Assembly (NCBI GenBank): GCA_027371625.1 | Contig: DAHXMQ010000261.1 | Span: forward strand, 1 to 10,628 | Length of the DNA stretch: 10,628 nucleotides | From: Candidatus Methanoperedentaceae archaeon | GTDB lineage: Archaea > Halobacteriota > Methanosarcinia > Methanosarcinales > Methanoperedenaceae | Direction: 5' to 3' | Shown: positions 1 to 6,759 of the stretch, piece by piece | How the letters are laid out: every line of letters starts with the position of its first letter | Position numbering within the stretch: position 1 is the first letter of the stretch | The notes under the pieces: model-generated | What the model saw: the letters and a program-made list of their open reading frames with translations, nothing else | The model's database searches: none | Told to the model about the DNA's origin: nothing | Position numbers and translations under genes: made by a program

Positions 1-1
1 T

Positions 2-70
2 CACAAAGAATGTATCGGTATCAATCCGAGAATGTTAAAAGCAATCGGAGAATACATAGAAAAAAGCTGA
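2..70 (+). CDS. C-terminal fragment of an unidentified protein
   Basis: The last 22 codons of a possible rightward gene enter from the left edge and stop at TGA 68-70. The visible peptide ends ...NPRMLKAIGEYIEKS, a helix-forming tail with ordinary composition. The other two forward frames read less like protein: one stops within 12 codons, the other is Arg/Lys/Ser-rich. It converges on the ribosomal operon. The family cannot be named from 22 residues, and the frame choice rests only on composition. Confidence 0.35.
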   Translation, partial: HKECIGINPRMLKAIGEYIEKS

Positions 71-90
71 CTTCGATAAAATAAATATAG

Positions 91-110
91 AATAAAAACC
101 AAAAAATAAG
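91..110 (-). terminator. Oligo-T terminator of the rpl1-rpl10-rpl12 operon
   Basis: Just past the rpl12 stop, the transcribed strand reads two T tracts (six and five T) separated by GG. There is no obvious GC-rich hairpin. Archaeal RNA polymerase terminates on such U-runs, and the convergent gene on the left makes a stop here sensible. Confidence 0.5.
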
Positions 111-121
111 AATGCAAGCAC

Positions 122-439
122 TCAGCCGAACAGTGCGCCGAGCCCTTCCATTCCGCTCTCTTCTGCCTTCTCCTTTGCTTTCTCGTCCTTCTTGGGCTTC
201 TCAGCCTCAGCCGGAGCCACTGTCGCCGCCGCTGCTGCAGGTGCAGCCGTCGTCGGAGCTGCAAACGCAGCCTTCGAGATGGCTTCGTCGATATTGACGC
301 CTTCGAGGGCTGAAACAAGTGCTTTGGCTCTTACTGCATCAGCCTCCAATCCCGCTGCCTTGACCACGGCAGTAATTCCTTCCTCTGTCACTTTCTTTCC
401 TGCGCTGTGTAACAACAGCGCTGCATATACATATTCCAT
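122..439 (-). CDS. rpl12: 50S ribosomal protein L12 (archaeal P1-type stalk protein)
   Basis: This is the 105-residue archaeal/eukaryotic-type acidic stalk protein, unrelated in fold to bacterial L7/L12. Dimers bind the C-terminal helices of L10 and recruit translation GTPases. The N-terminal helical dimerisation domain (about 1-58, starting [16 protein letters not shown]) is followed by an Ala/Pro hinge (about 59-80), a Lys/Glu-rich charged stretch, and the conserved tail [11 protein letters not shown] that contacts elongation factors. The frame is open for 85 further codons upstream, but homology begins at this ATG, which follows an AGGTGATC Shine-Dalgarno site at 443-450. The gene starts 13 nt after the L10 stop, so the SD almost touches the L10 stop codon and suggests translational coupling. 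Length and motifs are normal. Confidence 0.96.
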   Translation of the reverse strand: MEYVYAALLLHSAGKKVTEEGITAVVKAAGLEADAVRAKALVSALEGVNIDEAISKAAFAAPTTAAPAAAAATVAPAEAEKPKKDEKAKEKAEESGMEGLGALFG

Positions 440-452
440 TTTGATCACCTTT

Positions 453-1490
453 TTAACCGAACAGCGAGCCCAAGCCCGCTGCAATATCGCTTTCCTTTGG
501 TTCCTCTTTCTTTTTCTCTGCCTTTGCTTCTGCTGCTGGTGCTGCCGCCGCCTTTGCCTCAGGCTTGGCTTCTGCCTTTGGTGCCGCTGCAAGCTTTTCC
601 TTGAGCTTTGCTCCAATGGCATTTGCATCCTTCGCCGATGCAACCCTTGCAAGGGACAGCATTTGTGAATTTGCCTTCGCCAGCAGCACATCAATGATAT
701 CGGGCATTATTATTTCGGCATTTATGGCAAGGTTCCTTGACTGGGATGCCGCTTTCACAATCAGCGTGCTTATCGTGGCTTTCGCCGGGTACGCCGAGTT
801 GATGGATAGATTGAACGCCCGCTGGACAGCAACCGTCAGGTCGCTTATGTATTTTGTCTCATCTACCGATAGGAGCCTTGACTCGTAAACCATGCCTTTT
901 TCATACACCGCCCTGAGTTCAAGACCCAGTTCAACAGGATGGATATCAAGTCTGGCAAGGATGGATGCAAGCTTTGCATCTACCACATCGCCTTCTTTAG
1001 CTACTGTTTTTGTCTCGCGGATTACGACCTTCCCGCCCTCTATCCCTGCAGGGATTCCTACGCCGCCCAGTTCTCCGACTATGGGCCCTGGCGGGAAGGA
1101 GGTCGGACCTTTCTGCACCACGATATCCTTAGGTGCTATGCCTCCCGGTTTTATCGGTGCTGAGGTCTTACCCTTCTCCAGAATCTTATACAGCTTGAAA
1201 GGATTTTCGTTGGTGAATAATAATGCTGTCTGGTCTTCCACATACTTGTCGATCTTCTTAAAATCAGGCGATTCATTGATTGCGCGCTCGATAAGAGTAT
1301 TCCTGCACATCTTGATATCCGCAAGACCGCGCAGGTTCTTCCGCATCAACTGGAGCTGGTTAGAAGGAATGCCGCGAATCCCGACCACGCCTATTGAGGA
1401 ATTGGTGGTCATTAACTTCTTAATATCCTCTATCTCGTCCTTCTTCCACTTCGGGATATGGATGCTGTGGTGTGCTGCTGCCGCTGCCAT
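453..1490 (-). CDS. rpl10: 50S ribosomal protein L10 (P0-type stalk base)
   Basis: This is archaeal P0, 345 residues, the long form compared with about 165-180 in bacterial L10. It anchors the stalk to 23S rRNA beside L11 and carries several L12 dimers. The N-terminal rRNA-binding domain starts at [16 protein letters not shown]. The insert domain typical of archaea and eukaryotes contains [20 protein letters not shown] (about 130-150). The C-terminal half has helices for L12 docking, then an Ala/Lys/Glu linker. The tail GLGSLFG echoes the L12 tail GLGALFG, a hallmark of archaeal P0. ATG 1490 directly follows the L1 stop (TAAATG), with a GAGGGTGGT ribosome site lying inside the end of rpl1, so it is tightly coupled to L1. 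Confidence 0.97.
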   Translation of the reverse strand: MAAAAAHHSIHIPKWKKDEIEDIKKLMTTNSSIGVVGIRGIPSNQLQLMRKNLRGLADIKMCRNTLIERAINESPDFKKIDKYVEDQTALLFTNENPFKLYKILEKGKTSAPIKPGGIAPKDIVVQKGPTSFPPGPIVGELGGVGIPAGIEGGKVVIRETKTVAKEGDVVDAKLASILARLDIHPVELGLELRAVYEKGMVYESRLLSVDETKYISDLTVAVQRAFNLSINSAYPAKATISTLIVKAASQSRNLAINAEIIMPDIIDVLLAKANSQMLSLARVASAKDANAIGAKLKEKLAAAPKAEAKPEAKAAAAPAAEAKAEKKKEEPKESDIAAGLGSLFG

Positions 1491-2132
1491 TTATACCACC
1501 CTCACAGCAGGTCCCATGGTAGTCTTCACATATATCGATCTCACGTTGTATAAGCCCCTTTCATACCTGTGCTCGATGCGGTTTATTATTGCCGCGATAT
1601 TCTCGGACAGCTTCTGGGGATCCATTTCTTTTCTCCCCACCGAGATGTGGAATGTCATCTTGTCTTTTGATCTGACTTTTACTGAGTTCTTTGACTTGTT
1701 GATTATCGCCACAATGTCCTTGTCTGGGGTGAGCGGTATGGGCATCTTTCCGCGGGGACCGAGCACCTGACCGAGGGTTTTGCCTATGGCAGGCATATAC
1801 GCAGCCTCAGATATGAAGAAATTGACCTCCTCGGCAAGAGTCTTTGCCCTTGCTTTATCCTCGCCGAGAACTGCGATCTCGTCCGGGTCAAAAACGTAAT
1901 CTGCGCCTGCGCCCTTTGCCCTCTGGGCAGTTTCACCTTTTGCAAACACTGCGATCTTGATGGGTTTCCCGATGCCGTTGGGCAGGATTACCTCCTCGTC
2001 TATCCTGTTCTGCGGCTGGTTCATGTCGAGGTTCTTAAGGTTAATAGCAAGGTCGATGCTTTCTGAAAATTTACGCTGCTGGGACTTCTCAAGTGCCTGT
2101 TTAACAGCTTCTGTGATTTTTTCCTGTTCCAA
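1491..2132 (-). CDS. rpl1: 50S ribosomal protein L1
   Basis: L1 binds the mobile L1-stalk region of 23S rRNA and helps release deacylated tRNA. In archaea it also represses its own operon. It has 213 residues, normal for archaeal L1. Visible landmarks are KIAVFAKGE and GADYVFDPDEIA in the middle domain, the conserved LGQVLGPRGKMPIPLTPDKD hinge, and the C-terminal return to domain I with KMTFHISVGRKEMDPQKLSENI. The start is TTG at 2132: no in-frame ATG lies in a useful position, and a strong GGGAGG site sits 8 nt upstream. It is the first gene of a rpl1-rpl10-rpl12 unit; rpl11, often directly upstream in other archaea, is not here. A leader hairpin adjoining the SD (2145-2173) is a candidate L1 operator. 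Confidence 0.96.
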   Translation of the reverse strand: MEQEKITEAVKQALEKSQQRKFSESIDLAINLKNLDMNQPQNRIDEEVILPNGIGKPIKIAVFAKGETAQRAKGAGADYVFDPDEIAVLGEDKARAKTLAEEVNFFISEAAYMPAIGKTLGQVLGPRGKMPIPLTPDKDIVAIINKSKNSVKVRSKDKMTFHISVGRKEMDPQKLSENIAAIINRIEHRYERGLYNVRSIYVKTTMGPAVRVV

Positions 2133-2144
2133 TGAGTATTCCTC

Positions 2145-2173
2145 CCGTAGTAATCGACTATCGTCTCCTACGG
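2145..2173 (-). promoter_or_regulatory. Candidate L1-binding hairpin in the rpl1 leader
   Basis: In the transcript, CCGUAG (2173-2168) pairs with CUACGG (2150-2145) in six perfect pairs. Inside, a 5' GA and a 3' GAUUA form an asymmetric internal loop. A short GAC/GUC stem closed by a GAUA loop caps it. The last two G of the outer stem are the first bases of the GGGAGG Shine-Dalgarno site. Archaeal L1 recognises a two-stem element with an asymmetric loop. As I recall it, the Methanococcus vannielii mRNA element also has GA on one side and a GA...A strand on the other, between an AG/CU closing pair and a G-C pair. L1 binding here would block initiation. This is inferred from fold and position. 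Confidence 0.5.
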
Positions 2174-2224
2174 TTAAGAGAACCCTATTTTTGGCGGTAT
2201 CGTACTTTAAGGTATCGGTTGAGC

Positions 2225-2232
2225 ATTATAAA
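2225..2232 (-). promoter_or_regulatory. TATA box of the rpl1 operon
   Basis: On the coding strand the segment reads TTTATAAT, close to the archaeal TATA consensus. With the usual spacing of about 26 nt from box centre, transcription would begin near 2203, giving a leader of roughly 70 nt that contains the hairpin at 2145-2173 and the SD. A 7-bp direct repeat (GGTATCG at 2196-2202 and 2211-2217, plus strand) flanks the predicted start. Confidence 0.5.
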
Positions 2233-2254
2233 GTCAAGATTTCGGCGATAAAAA

Positions 2255-3064
2255 TTAATAAGCCGAATTTCCCGCAAGTGTGGACAGCCGCTGGATGCGC
2301 TTGAGCATATTGGGATGGGTGCTCAGTATTTCCAGTATCTTATCCGTGGTCTTTATTTTAACAGGTATTGTCCGCAGAGCCGAAAGTTCATTGTTGTAGA
2401 GGGCTGAGGCAAGGTAATGCGGCTGGTTCCCGAGCATAACAGAGCCCTCGTCGGCGTAATATTCCCTTATTCTTGAAACATACAGCACAAGAAGGTTTGT
2501 TATAAAGTATATTGTAAAAGCGGCTATGCCTATGAGGATATTATTTCCGCCGCGTCGGTTGCCTGAGAACAATGAATTCCATGCAAGGTACCATGCTATC
2601 ATCGGAATGACGCTAACCATCGTTATGACCACCACGTCCTTATGTTTCAGATGGGATATCTCGTGACCTAATACGGCTTTGAGTTCTTTTTCATCAAGGA
2701 GGCTCATTATCCCCTCTGTCACGCACACGCGCCCGTCGCCTGCCCATCTGCCAAATGCGAAGGCGTTGGGTATGGGTATTCTTGCAATGCCAACCTTCGG
2801 CTTTGGAATCCCAGCATCCTTTGCAAGTTCTCCCACCATCCTGTGAAGCGACGGAGCTTCCTGCTCGGTTACATATTTAACGCCCATTGACCACTCAACC
2901 ATCTTTGGTCCTATCATGTACTGGACGAGCAGGATAACGGATGCCATGAACCCGTAGGCGACGAATCCTGTTACCCCGATGAGGCTGGCTGCAAATGCCA
3001 CAAGTCCATAGACAAGGGCGAACATGACAGCCATTACCAGATACAGTCTTAATTTAAGCCACAT
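2255..3064 (-). CDS. htpX: HtpX-like membrane zinc metalloprotease (M48B)
   Basis: This 269-residue integral membrane protease is close to the usual HtpX length. HtpX enzymes cleave misfolded or surplus membrane proteins. Two membrane segments lie at the N-terminus (about 5-30 and 33-52). The catalytic HEISH at 134-138 supplies two zinc-binding histidines and the general-base Glu. Two more hydrophobic segments follow (about 144-164 and 175-197). The third zinc ligand is E201 in EYYADE. The family's LASAL segment (about 218-222) and C-terminal STHPNMLKRIQRL are present. It starts 24 nt after the upstream metallopeptidase stop, with a weak AAGGA site before ATG 3064, so it is probably the last gene of the unit headed by the BlaI-type repressor. 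The context suggests quality control of the membrane under regulated expression. All active-site residues are intact. Confidence 0.9.
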   Translation of the reverse strand: MWLKLRLYLVMAVMFALVYGLVAFAASLIGVTGFVAYGFMASVILLVQYMIGPKMVEWSMGVKYVTEQEAPSLHRMVGELAKDAGIPKPKVGIARIPIPNAFAFGRWAGDGRVCVTEGIMSLLDEKELKAVLGHEISHLKHKDVVVITMVSVIPMIAWYLAWNSLFSGNRRGGNNILIGIAAFTIYFITNLLVLYVSRIREYYADEGSVMLGNQPHYLASALYNNELSALRTIPVKIKTTDKILEILSTHPNMLKRIQRLSTLAGNSAY

Positions 3065-3088
3065 ATTTTCCTTAATTATACTTCTCCC

Positions 3089-3766
3089 TTAGATAAATAC
3101 TTTATCGACCTTGCTGCGCGCGGAAGTTAGTGCTCCCCTTCCTGCTATTTCTGCTGCGAAACGGTCAGCCATATTCTCAAACTCGGATTCAGAAGAGGAG
3201 AATGTCATGAATGCAAGCTGCTTTGGGTACGGAGTCTGTGAATTATTGAATATGTGCCATGCCTCGTGCGCAAGCACAGCCTTTAACTCCTCGTCATTTA
3301 GAAGCTCAAGAAGCCCGATCGATACGAAAATAGATTTTCCTGAGGCAAAAGCCCTTGGAATTGCTGAATCAAAATAATACAGCTTCGCTTGGACTTGGAC
3401 GAGGTTGTCCACAAATTCCTGTGCCCATTTCATTATACTACCCATAGGCTTTGCATCAAGGCGTCTGACCATTATCCTGTCGTAATAGCGAAGTACACCG
3501 AATATCAGCACGGTGGAAGTAATCGCATAACCAAGGTAAAGGTACAATGTCAGCATATAGCTGCAATCCATAAGGTAAAACGTAAGGGCAACCGAAAGAA
3601 AAACCACAGCCTGAGATGAAACAAATGTAATAAGCTTTTGTTTCGGTCTCCTGAGCATCAGGCTTGCAGACAGGAGGGCGATTGAAATAACGACAAGCAG
3701 CGCAATAAAAGGAGCGGATAATGTAAAGCATGTGCCATAGCAGTTTAATTCACTTAGTAAATTCAT
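3089..3766 (-). CDS. Short BlaR/M48-like membrane metallopeptidase
   Basis: This 225-residue membrane metallopeptidase has three hydrophobic segments (about 17-38, 46-66 and 70-92). A soluble zincin domain follows with HEAWH at 167-171 and the likely third ligand E197 in ENMADRFAAE. The stretch LLELLNDEELKAVLAHEAWH is typical of M48/M56 peptidases. Its ATG overlaps the TGA of the BlaI-type repressor by 4 nt (ATGA), the arrangement seen for blaI-blaR and mecI-mecR pairs. In those systems the M56 protease senses a signal and causes loss of the repressor. Unlike BlaR1, it has no C-terminal sensor domain, so the signal is unknown; a beta-lactam signal is unlikely in an archaeon. Assignment to M56 versus M48 is uncertain. 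The catalytic set looks complete. Confidence 0.8.
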   Translation of the reverse strand: MNLLSELNCYGTCFTLSAPFIALLVVISIALLSASLMLRRPKQKLITFVSSQAVVFLSVALTFYLMDCSYMLTLYLYLGYAITSTVLIFGVLRYYDRIMVRRLDAKPMGSIMKWAQEFVDNLVQVQAKLYYFDSAIPRAFASGKSIFVSIGLLELLNDEELKAVLAHEAWHIFNNSQTPYPKQLAFMTFSSSESEFENMADRFAAEIAGRGALTSARSKVDKVFI

Positions 3767-4122
3767 TTTTTATCACTGTATTTTGAGAAATTCGCAAGTG
3801 CAAGAGGTCCGAAAGCATCCACGAGGCTATCCAGAATTTTAGTGGTGATTTCATTAGCAGCTTCTTCCTCTGAAAAGACCGGCTCATAAACGTACCTCAC
3901 CCTCCCGTTCACGTTTTCCATGCGCCTTGCCGCATATCCTGCTTTTACGAGGCGGTCGAGGGTTCCTGCTACACTTGTCAGCGGAATCTTTGTTTTTTCG
4001 GTCAATTCCGACGTGGTCATCTCACCTTCGTTCCATAACGTCTTCAGTATAGAAGCTTCGATGGGACTGAAAAACTTGGTAAGACCGTCGTTAGAAATGT
4101 TGATCTGATCCAGCTTGACCAT
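3763..4122 (-). CDS. BlaI/MecI-family transcriptional repressor
   Basis: This 119-residue protein has the winged-helix fold of the penicillinase-repressor family (PF03965). The sequence around 19-68 runs SPIEASILKTLWNEGEMTTS, then ELTEKTKIPLTSVAGTLDRL and VKAGYAARR, which gives helix-turn-helix and wing. A C-terminal helical segment (about 83-112) would serve for dimerisation. Relatives bind palindromic operators as dimers and are inactivated by cleavage. It heads the unit and overlaps the metallopeptidase gene by 4 nt. A near-palindrome lies between its TATA box and ATG, and there is no Shine-Dalgarno site: the transcript is probably leaderless and the gene probably represses itself. The ligand or protease signal cannot be read from the sequence. 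Confidence 0.88.
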   Translation of the reverse strand: MVKLDQINISNDGLTKFFSPIEASILKTLWNEGEMTTSELTEKTKIPLTSVAGTLDRLVKAGYAARRMENVNGRVRYVYEPVFSEEEAANEITTKILDSLVDAFGPLALANFSKYSDKK

Positions 4123-4125
4123 GGA

Positions 4126-4142
4126 TTTACAATTATCGTAAA
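4126..4142 (-). promoter_or_regulatory. Candidate autoregulatory operator of the BlaI-type gene
   Basis: The plus strand reads TTTACAATTATCGTAAA, an inverted repeat in which seven of eight base pairs match about a single central base. It starts 3 nt upstream of the BlaI-type ATG and lies between the TATA box and the predicted start site, where a bound dimer would block RNA polymerase. Bacterial BlaI/MecI operators are TACA/TGTA-type palindromes; the outer TTTAC/GTAAA arms are similar but not identical. Confidence 0.45.
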
Positions 4143-4144
4143 TA

Positions 4145-4152
4145 TTATTAAA
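4145..4152 (-). promoter_or_regulatory. TATA box for a leaderless blaI-type transcript
   Basis: On the coding strand the box reads TTTAATAA. Its centre is about 26 nt from the A of the ATG at 4122, the spacing that places transcription start at or next to the start codon. This agrees with the absence of a Shine-Dalgarno site. Confidence 0.5.
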
Positions 4153-4153
4153 G

Positions 4154-4482
4154 ATTGCGGATGTAAGAATCTTGGTCGCGAAGAATTATTTTGAAGAAAC
4201 TAAAACACACAAATATTTTTTATTTGATACAATTAAGACGAATCTCCAAAAAGGATTTTGGGACATTCAATGCGAAGTAAAGGATCTTTTCATATAAATC
4301 GAGAAACTTATCTTCGTTAATCATTTAACTCTCCCTCACCCCCCTCACCTATTCACTCAGCTTCTTCTTCCCATAGCTCCCCGCAATCAACTCCAAGCCT
4401 CAAGCACCATCGCATGTGCATATCAGTAACTTCCGTGCAAACTCAAACATGGTGCAGCGCAGGTCTCTTATGATTATATCTT
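4154..4482. other. Gap between the repressor unit and the PIN ATPase gene
   Basis: About 330 nt lie upstream of the BlaI-type promoter and downstream of the leftward PIN ATPase stop. The left part is AT-rich. The middle (4331-4350) is a pyrimidine-rich run, which is a doubled GGTGAGGG on the minus strand. No tRNA, CRISPR or clear mobile-element end is visible. The only coding candidate is a weak 34-codon ORF (4220-4324, minus). A short minus-strand reading near 4390-4480 that ends ...FEFARKLLICTCDGA could be a decayed gene tail, but I do not recognise it. Confidence 0.4.
4220..4324 (-). CDS. Possible 34-residue small protein
   Basis: An ATG at 4324 opens a 34-codon frame ending in TAA. The start of the peptide, MINEDKFLDLYEKILYFALN, looks like an amphipathic helix. 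Upstream, the minus strand carries GGTGAGGGAGAG ending a few bases before the ATG, a fair Shine-Dalgarno match. No family is recognised. The short length means it could be chance; the argument for it is only the SD and the composition. Confidence 0.22.
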   Translation of the reverse strand: MINEDKFLDLYEKILYFALNVPKSFLEIRLNCIK

Positions 4483-6318
4483 CTACGCCTCACGGCTCAT
4501 CCTTAAAGACACGATGGAAGGATTTTCCATTATTTTATAAGCAGCCTCCGTATCCTTTCCTATTTTCACATCCCCCTTCCGCCCCACTGTTGCTGTAAAA
4601 AGATAATCCTCACCGCTGAACACGTCAACAGTCTCGCCGGCTAATCCTTTAACAGTCAATACGACAAGCTTCTTTGTGCGCTCAACTGCGGGCATAAAAC
4701 TTGATATCTCATGTTTTGCCTTCCTTCCTTTTCCCTCCTCCCTCTCCCGAATATCAAGATGAATCCCGAGCCTTTTCTCTATCCTGTCTATGTTCTTCCC
4801 ACCTTTTCCGATGATGCCTGGGATGTCTTCCTTAGCCGCATATACTATTGCACCGGAATCCGAAACTACCTCGACATTAACATCGCTGCGTGCGTATTTT
4901 TGCACTTCTTTTTCAATTTCCCCCACTGCCAGAGCCCATGTACCCGGTCGCTCCTCCACTTCACCCACAGGCATCACCACAACCTGCTCCCCGTATGTAT
5001 ATATCTCATACTCCACATTTTCCGTCTCGAAATCCTCAACAGTTATTACAGGTCTTGCAAGATCCATTTCCACCATGCCGTGCGGCACTTTTACAGTGAA
5101 CTTGATATCATAAACCTTGGAAACCTCGCCCTTGTCGATGAAAATCACCGTATCCACGACCTGCGGGATTATCCCGAGTTCCACTCTGCCAATAAGCCTT
5201 TGTATTGCATCAACAGCTCTTGTGGCATGGACAACGCCAATCATGCCTACGCCTGCCATCCTCATGTCCGCAAATACCTGGAAATCCCTGGTTTTCCTTA
5301 CCTCGTCATATACCGTATAGTCGGGTCTCACAAGCAGGAGAATATCTGCGGTTTTTTCCATATCACCTTTTATGGGCGCATACTGGGTTATTGCATCTGG
5401 CACCATCAAATCCCTCGGAGATTCCATTGTTTTCACGATATAACCCTGCTCGTACAGCACCCCAGCTACACTTGCTGCGAAGGTTGATTTTCCAGCTCCA
5501 GGGGGGCCTGCGACAAGAATGCCCCGCTGCCTTTCTATAATCCTTTTTTTGAGCTCCTTGCTCAGCCTGTAATCATCAAGATGCACGACTGCAATGGGTC
5601 TCACAGCCGTAATCTCCATCCCGTCAGAAAACGGAGGCTGCGCCACTGCAATGCGCATCGAGCCTATCTGGAATACCATGACGCCTTCGTGTTCTATTTC
5701 AAGGTGCGAATCAGGGTCGCGTTTTGCCCTTTCGATGAGTTCTTTTATGATGGAATGAAGCTCGGCATCGGTGGAGGCTCTGTCCCTGATTTTTACGAGC
5801 TTTTGTTTGCCCACGCTTCCCCTTTTCGCCACAGGCGTAACATTTTCCTTGAGGTGGACTGAAAGGGTATCGTCGGTGAAAAATTCTTCGATGCGAAGGG
5901 GTTTTAACTCCTCCATGATCGGTGTAAGATATTCCACATTCAACCCTTTTGCGCGTGCCACCTCTGCCTGCACCCTGTCGCTTGTGATAAAAAGGGCGTT
6001 GTTCTCAACCGCTATTGCACGAATCATGGAATCTATCTCTCCTGCTGCGGCAAGTTTTATCTGCTCAAGCGAGGGGCGTTTGCCTGTGAACTCAAGCTTA
6101 ATCTCACCTTTATTTGCCATGTCACTGAGTTCTTTTAGCTCTTCAAGCCCCTTGAAACCTGTTTCCCTCCCACGGTTTGCCTGCGCTTCAAGCTCGGACA
6201 CGAGGGCTTCTGGGATGATCACCTTGGCTTCTTTAAATTCCCCTGCTTTTAATTTTGAAGTTATTCGACCGTCGATGATAACGCTTGTGTCGGGAACTAT
6301 GCAGAATCCGTCGTTCAT
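4483..6318 (-). CDS. PIN domain-ATPase-KH protein (archaeal PINA family)
   Basis: This 611-residue archaeal core protein has three parts. The N-terminal PIN domain (about 5-132) starts IVPDTSVIIDGR and keeps acidic positions D10, E42, D96 and D114. A RecA/PilT-like ATPase follows, with Walker A GPPGAGKST at 271-279 and Walker B-like YTVYDEVR (D338, E339), plus HATRAVDAIQRLIGR (about 364-378) typical of secretion-type ATPases. A KH domain has the GKGG loop at 504-507, and a small C-terminal domain follows. The Sulfolobus relative PINA is a hexameric ATPase reported to act on Holliday junctions with Hjc; the KH domain implies nucleic-acid binding. It is not a type IV pilus motor, although it is often labelled PilT or VapC. 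The ATG directly precedes the PIN core, with no good SD, so the leader may be very short. All motifs are intact. Confidence 0.92.
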   Translation of the reverse strand: MNDGFCIVPDTSVIIDGRITSKLKAGEFKEAKVIIPEALVSELEAQANRGRETGFKGLEELKELSDMANKGEIKLEFTGKRPSLEQIKLAAAGEIDSMIRAIAVENNALFITSDRVQAEVARAKGLNVEYLTPIMEELKPLRIEEFFTDDTLSVHLKENVTPVAKRGSVGKQKLVKIRDRASTDAELHSIIKELIERAKRDPDSHLEIEHEGVMVFQIGSMRIAVAQPPFSDGMEITAVRPIAVVHLDDYRLSKELKKRIIERQRGILVAGPPGAGKSTFAASVAGVLYEQGYIVKTMESPRDLMVPDAITQYAPIKGDMEKTADILLLVRPDYTVYDEVRKTRDFQVFADMRMAGVGMIGVVHATRAVDAIQRLIGRVELGIIPQVVDTVIFIDKGEVSKVYDIKFTVKVPHGMVEMDLARPVITVEDFETENVEYEIYTYGEQVVVMPVGEVEERPGTWALAVGEIEKEVQKYARSDVNVEVVSDSGAIVYAAKEDIPGIIGKGGKNIDRIEKRLGIHLDIREREEGKGRKAKHEISSFMPAVERTKKLVVLTVKGLAGETVDVFSGEDYLFTATVGRKGDVKIGKDTEAAYKIMENPSIVSLRMSREA

Positions 6319-6392
6319 AATTAATTAGATGCTCACCAGAAGCTAAAAATGTTCTGATGCGCTATTGGTGTAAGATGCTGAACCGATTTGCG

Positions 6393-6409
6393 TACCATCG
6401 TTACTGGTA
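6393..6409. repeat. Short palindrome between divergent genes
   Basis: TACCA and TGGTA form a 5-bp inverted repeat around 7 nt, in the 166-nt gap between the divergent PIN ATPase and BrnT-like genes. It has the size of a dimer operator and may serve the toxin operon. A repeat this short can occur by chance. Confidence 0.2.
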
Positions 6410-6449
6410 GGCTACTTTACAACTCACTTTCACTCCGCTTGCAAAAATC

Positions 6450-6457
6450 ATATAATC
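6450..6457 (+). promoter_or_regulatory. TATA box of the BrnT-like toxin operon
   Basis: ATATAATC is centred about 31 nt before the ATG at 6485, which predicts transcription start near 6479 and a leader of about 6 nt. No Shine-Dalgarno site precedes the ATG, consistent with a near-leaderless mRNA. Confidence 0.45.
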
Positions 6458-6484
6458 AGCCGGGTATTTGCATGTGTTAAACTT

Positions 6485-6754
6485 ATGGTTAATTGGAAGA
6501 ACTTGGATTTAGAATTTGATGAGCATGCTTTCAAACACGGGATAAAGGATTATGAAATAGAGCAAATTTTTAAAGGCAAGATTTATAAAAGAAAAATATA
6601 TGTCAACAGAGAATTACGATACCAGATAATCGGAGAGGCATTTGGAAGATTGATAATGGTTATTGCAGTACCGTTAGGAAGCAGCAGGCTCAGAGTATTC
6701 AGTGCAAGACCGTCTTCTGAATACAAAGAGATATATGATAACAAAGCGAAGTGA
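6485..6754 (+). CDS. BrnT-like toxin (RelE-type RNase fold), putative
   Basis: An 89-residue protein that resembles BrnT/DUF4258 toxins. The N-terminus LEFDEHAFKHGIKDYEIEQI matches the family's FD..K..KHGv..eea opening. The middle has a basic strand with KRKIYV and RYQIIGEAFGRLIMVIAV, and the tail RLRVFSARPSSEYKEIYDNK matches the RIISAR...E...Y ending. BrnT toxins are ribosome-independent RNases that halt translation until neutralised by an antitoxin encoded just downstream. Here a 55-residue frame follows within a few bases and is the natural partner, although it does not look like BrnA. The pair is the first element of the defence block next to a core gene. The family call rests on recognisable motifs only. 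Confidence 0.6.
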   Translation: MVNWKNLDLEFDEHAFKHGIKDYEIEQIFKGKIYKRKIYVNRELRYQIIGEAFGRLIMVIAVPLGSSRLRVFSARPSSEYKEIYDNKAK

Positions 6755-6759
6755 ATATT

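Noticed and set aside
122..694. Longer 190-residue reading of the rpl12 frame
   Set aside because: The extra N-terminal part is Arg/Gln-rich antisense-type sequence inside rpl10. Homology and a strong SD place the start at 439.
892..1770. Long rightward open frame of 292 codons across rpl10 and rpl1
   Set aside because: It runs antisense to two clear ribosomal protein genes and has the low-complexity make-up of a shadow frame.
3089..4122. Beta-lactam resistance regulators (blaI-blaR)
   Set aside because: The fold families match, but the membrane protease lacks the penicillin-sensing domain, there is no beta-lactamase gene, and the host is archaeal.
4711..5487. Rightward open frame of 258 codons
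   Set aside because: It lies antisense inside the PIN-ATPase-KH gene, which has intact motifs. The His/Cys/Tyr-rich translation is not protein-like.
4483..6318. VapC toxin or PilT pilus motor
   Set aside because: The PIN and ATPase domains invite these labels, but the PIN-ATPase-KH order identifies a separate archaeal core family and no antitoxin or pilus gene is adjacent.
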